Below are positions 5,125 through 7,955 of a stretch of DNA of 7,955 bases, piece after piece; the first letter of the stretch is position 1; each line of letters opens with the position of its first letter. This DNA comes from Thalassospira sp. UBA1131 (GTDB lineage: Bacteria; Pseudomonadota; Alphaproteobacteria; Rhodospirillales; Thalassospiraceae). The notes under the pieces were generated by a model. It saw only the letters and a program-made list of their open reading frames with translations. It ran no database searches and was not told the DNA's origin. Both the position numbers and the translations under genes were made by a program. Location of the stretch: contig NZ_DCAO01000101.1 in NCBI RefSeq assembly GCF_002311515.1, positions 25,623 through 33,577 on the forward strand, written 5' to 3'.

Positions 5125-6897
5125 TCACAGAATATCGGCTTCAGCTGTGGCAAGACGATCTTCATCATCTGCAAAAATGACGTTGTCAGCGCTCAGTTCA
5201 TCAAGCGTCACATCGTCGATCTGGACGCCATATTCGTAATGTCGGCCATTTGCAAAATCGACATAGACGCCGGTTTCATTTTCTGTCGCGTGATCCAGAA
5301 AGTCTTCAAAACTCTCAATCCCGCTTTTTTCCTGAAACGTCGTTCCGAAATACAGATGATCGGTATAGTCATCACTGTAATCGTCCGCCCCGGTATTGAA
5401 ATCGACGATCCGGTCACGTTCGGCACCACCTTCAAACACCTGATAAACAAAGGTGTCTCCGCGCATCAGGTCGTTGCCATCGCCGCCTTCGATCCAATTA
5501 TCCAAACCGCCGCCGCCATCAAGAACATCATGGCCGTCACCGCCATAAATATGGTCGCCCCCCATGCCGCCATTGATGTGGTCACGGCCCGCGTCACCGT
5601 ATAAACGGTCATCCGCCACGTGGCCCTTGATGATGTCATCGCCGTTCCCGCCGCGGGCATATGTCGGATCGGGCTCAAAGAAATCGTCGTAATAGACGTT
5701 GAAGACCGTCAGCGTATCATTTCCATCACCGCCGAAAAGCTGGTCTCCACCGTCATTCCCATTCAGCGTATCGTCGCCGTCGCCGCCAACAAGGGTGTCC
5801 CGGCCGCCCATACCGTGCTGCTGCCCCGACAAAATGTCATCGCCTGCCTCGCCATAGACATATGTGCCCGAAAGGGTGTCATTCCCGTCACCGCCATAGA
5901 TCGAGTCAAAGCCGTAAAACCCGTCAATAACGTTGTCGCCGCTATTTCCGATCAGCACGTCCGAATGTCGGGACCCGAATATGTTTTCAACATCGGTAAT
6001 GACGTCGCCCTCGGCATGCCCGCCACTTGCTATGGCGACGCCGTCGGTCAGCTCGACCTCTACACCTTCATTGGAATGAATGAAGGTGACTTCATCCTGC
6101 CCGGCGCCACCATTTATGAAATCGGCACCGGACCCACCGTTCAGACTGTCGTCGCCACCGTGGCCAAGCAGCGTATCATTCCCCCATTCGCCCCAGAGGT
6201 CGTTGGAGCGTGCGCCACCGACAAGAAAGTCATCACCGCCCGCCCCTTTCAGGATCCCGCCTCGCACGTCGCCGCCGATCAGAACGTCATCATGGTTCGA
6301 TCCACGAATATTCAGGTCAGGCGTTTCGGTGGTTTCATCGAGAATGGAAATTTGATCGCCGGTCGCATCACCGCCAGTGCCGCTCATACTGTCCTGATCA
6401 AAAATCACAGCTTCCGGTGACCGGACATAAGTAACGGTCGGCTCATAGGAATAGAACGGTTTGATATCGCGGTAATCGAAGACGATTGTGTCCGCTCCAC
6501 CCCCACCATCGACGGAATAGAGTTCGCCTTGAATGTGATCGTCATTATCTGAGCCCGTGATATCGAACTCCTGCTGATCGTAACGATCATCATTGTAAAG
6601 CTCGAGCGTATCCCCCTCGGCATCACCACCCCGCCCAATGAGTTCTATATCGCGTGTTTCGCGATCATCATTAAAGTTGTTGTAGAACTCGATATGGACT
6701 GGATCGTCGGATAGCGCGTAGGAAAGCGTGTAATTCTCGTTATGGATCGAAATGAAGGTGTCCGCACCGGCACCACCTTCAATCGTATCTCCACTGCCGA
6801 CATAGATGGTGTCATCGCCTTCAAGACCATAAACTGTGTCACGGGTCCATTCGTTGCGGATCACGTCGTCTTCAGGTGTACCGATGATGCGTGCCAT
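5125..6897 (-). CDS. RTX calcium-binding protein B (longer paralog)
   Basis: This 590-residue, strongly acidic, cysteine-free protein begins ARIIGTPEDDVI, the usual opening of alphaproteobacterial RTX proteins. Residues about 20-48 form a first short repeat block. Residues 49-200 are mostly non-repeat, rich in Asp and Tyr, with two GGDAxGD modules (91-96 and 176-181) each leading to a GSxxDD turn. Main beta-roll blocks run about 202-268 and 312-480 (GGDGNDTLxG type), split by a third module at 275-316. The C-terminal 103 residues hold VFEGGAERDRIVDF, the FQEKSG to YGVQID module shared with protein A, a strand DELSADNVIF and an acidic tail. A Tyr/Asp-rich insertion of about 7 residues (506-512) distinguishes it from A. 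No signal peptide or catalytic motif is seen, so type I secretion is inferred. The start is supported by GGAG 7 bases upstream. It is probably the first gene of the two-gene operon. Confidence 0.9.
   Translation of the reverse strand: MARIIGTPEDDVIRNEWTRDTVYGLEGDDTIYVGSGDTIEGGAGADTFISIHNENYTLSYALSDDPVHIEFYNNFNDDRETRDIELIGRGGDAEGDTLELYNDDRYDQQEFDITGSDNDDHIQGELYSVDGGGGADTIVFDYRDIKPFYSYEPTVTYVRSPEAVIFDQDSMSGTGGDATGDQISILDETTETPDLNIRGSNHDDVLIGGDVRGGILKGAGGDDFLVGGARSNDLWGEWGNDTLLGHGGDDSLNGGSGADFINGGAGQDEVTFIHSNEGVEVELTDGVAIASGGHAEGDVITDVENIFGSRHSDVLIGNSGDNVIDGFYGFDSIYGGDGNDTLSGTYVYGEAGDDILSGQQHGMGGRDTLVGGDGDDTLNGNDGGDQLFGGDGNDTLTVFNVYYDDFFEPDPTYARGGNGDDIIKGHVADDRLYGDAGRDHINGGMGGDHIYGGDGHDVLDGGGGLDNWIEGGDGNDLMRGDTFVYQVFEGGAERDRIVDFNTGADDYSDDYTDHLYFGTTFQEKSGIESFEDFLDHATENETGVYVDFANGRHYEYGVQIDDVTLDELSADNVIFADDEDRLATAEADIL
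5216..5340 (-). repeat. duplicated 3' module, copy in RTX gene B
   Basis: This is the partner of 3928-4052. Nearly all differences are synonymous or swap similar residues (Asp/Glu, Asp/Asn, Ile/Val), which points to constraint on the encoded protein and not only to recent copying. Confidence 0.85.
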
Positions 6898-7079
6898 AAT
6901 GAGGCTCCATAAATCATGAAAGACCTCACAAGCGTAGCATCACAAAAATGATCGTAAAACGACAATAAAACTAAATATACTGAACTAAAAATTGAACAAC
7001 ATCGAAACAAATTTGAACTAATTTCTTTCGATATAACTTTTACTTATTCAAAAGCATCGAAACCAGGCACAGATATTAC
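6898..7079 (-). promoter_or_regulatory. AT-rich control region upstream of the RTX operon
   Basis: The 180 bases between the GGDEF stop and the RTX B start hold no gene. By hand count 6961-7080 is about 27% GC, far below the flanking genes. On the minus strand GTTTCGATG occurs twice (complement of 7055-7063 and 7000-7008), and ATCGAAA occurs inverted at 7026-7032. The direct repeat TGAACTAA (plus strand) lies at 6981-6988 and 7014-7021, 33 bases apart. A TATATT-like -10 (minus, near 6975) lacks a well-spaced -35. No clear terminator for the GGDEF gene is seen here, so some read-through into the RTX genes is possible. Confidence 0.5.
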
Positions 7080-7955
7080 TTAAACCACAATACGATTACG
7101 ACCGGATTGCTTGGCTTCATACAGTTTCTGGTCTGCGCGCTTAAGTACCGCCCATGGATCGGTCGTATCGTCATCGCGCTCCGAAACACCGACTGAAATC
7201 GTGACCGATACTGCCTTGTTCTTTTCCGACGGGGTGATCTTGTTGTCAGAAATCCGTTTGCGCAGGGCTTCAAGTGGCTCATGCGCCCTTTCGGCTGAAC
7301 GTCCGGCAAAAACGACAGTGAACTCCTCGCCGCCAAACCGGAACGCCTTGCCGCCCCCGCCGACACGCGCAAGCTCACGCGCAACCTTTTTCAAAACGAT
7401 GTCGCCAACATCATGGCCATAGGTGTCGTTGAACTTCTTGAAGTGATCAACATCAAGCATCGCAATCGCATATTGATTGCCAAGTTCCGCCATCGCGTGT
7501 CCCAGCGCGCGGCGCCCCGGCAATCCTGTCAGATCATCAACAAACGCCATCCGCCAGGCTTCCTGCGCAAGCCCCGCCAGAACCACACCGGTTGCCGCAA
7601 GATATCCATATTGAATAACGCCGGTGCCCATCACGGTTGCCACATCAATCGCAATGATCGCCGCCGCAAAGCTGGTTTCAAGTGGCTTGTGCCGGATCAA
7701 AAGCAGGACCACCGCGATGACTGATATGATCATCGCCGGATGGGGCATTGCGCCCAAAATACCGGTGCTGACAAAAAAGCGCGTATCGAGCACGCGATGC
7801 AGTGCTGACCCGACATCGGGTTGACCGGCAAGCATCAGCATGACAAAGATCTGAAGCCCCAGAACCAGCATCCGGGCAATGCCCCGCGGGTTCAAAACAC
7901 CGCGTTCGGCCGTAAAGCCCAGCAAAAGCAGATTGATCGGGATCAGATAAAGTGT
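7080..7955 (-). CDS. membrane-bound GGDEF diguanylate cyclase (5' end outside window)
   Basis: The frame is open to the right edge, so 291 C-terminal residues are visible and the true start lies beyond. Residues below count from the visible end. The N-terminal half is hydrophobic, with probable membrane segments at about 1-12, 29-43, 74-87 and 95-130 separated by short loops. It then enters a GGDEF domain: DLTGLPGRR (141-149), the metal-binding Asp in AMLDVDHFKKFNDTYGH, the active-site loop GGEEF (208-212) and the end motif ADQKLYEAKQSGRNRIV. All catalytic landmarks are present, so it should make cyclic di-GMP from two GTP at the inner membrane. The product-inhibition site (RxxD five residues before the active loop) is absent; that position is a glycine run, GGGG. 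No EAL or HD-GYP domain follows. It lies upstream of the RTX operon in the same direction. Confidence 0.93.
   Translation of the reverse strand, partial: TLYLIPINLLLLGFTAERGVLNPRGIARMLVLGLQIFVMLMLAGQPDVGSALHRVLDTRFFVSTGILGAMPHPAMIISVIAVVLLLIRHKPLETSFAAAIIAIDVATVMGTGVIQYGYLAATGVVLAGLAQEAWRMAFVDDLTGLPGRRALGHAMAELGNQYAIAMLDVDHFKKFNDTYGHDVGDIVLKKVARELARVGGGGKAFRFGGEEFTVVFAGRSAERAHEPLEALRKRISDNKITPSEKNKAVSVTISVGVSERDDDTTDPWAVLKRADQKLYEAKQSGRNRIVV

Noticed and set aside
5620..6420. Long plus-strand frame of 266 codons
   Set aside because: It runs antisense to the RTX repeats. Periodic Gly/Asp codons leave the complementary frame free of stops, and the protein has no recognisable domain or ribosome site.
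3843..6897. RTX nonapeptide DNA repeats as a CRISPR or minisatellite array
   Set aside because: The repeats are in frame, degenerate at DNA level and encode GGxGxD units. There are no constant repeats with unique spacers.

Overview
The window reads as ordinary chromosome from a moderately GC-rich marine-type alphaproteobacterium. DUF4169, the split between outer-membrane lipoprotein and GGDEF signalling genes, the codon use and the RTX style all suggest Rhodospirillales, possibly Thalassospira. That placement comes from family recognition and was not checked by any search.

Layout, left to right. Positions 1-256 hold at most the 5' end of an unrecognised minus-strand gene behind a 16-bp tandem repeat. 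A DUF4169 gene (257-529, minus) follows. Next is an OmpA-like, coiled-coil outer-membrane lipoprotein (680-1801, minus) with a strong intrinsic terminator. Then come a gene-free stretch with competing inverted repeats and two identical tRNA-Arg(ACG) genes in a 131-bp tandem duplication, each followed by a hairpin. A secreted fasciclin (FAS1) protein (2518-3006, minus) sits divergent from a double-ACT-domain GcvR-like regulator (3270-3791, plus). Two tandem paralogous RTX calcium-binding proteins (3843-5081 and 5125-6897, minus) look like an operon transcribed from an AT-rich control region. The window closes with the 3' part of a membrane-bound GGDEF diguanylate cyclase (7080-7955, minus, running off the right edge).

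Several products act at the cell surface or outside it: the lipoprotein, the FAS1 protein and the two RTX proteins. The adjacent diguanylate cyclase would fit a surface or biofilm theme, but nothing in the sequence links them functionally.

The most distinctive signal is the RTX pair. The repeat regions differ, yet both proteins end in an almost identical non-repeat module, about 88% identical at DNA level over an ungapped 122-base core. Both lack cysteine, and no transporter or enzymatic domain is present in the window. I see no CRISPR array, insertion sequence, phage gene or recognisable defence system.
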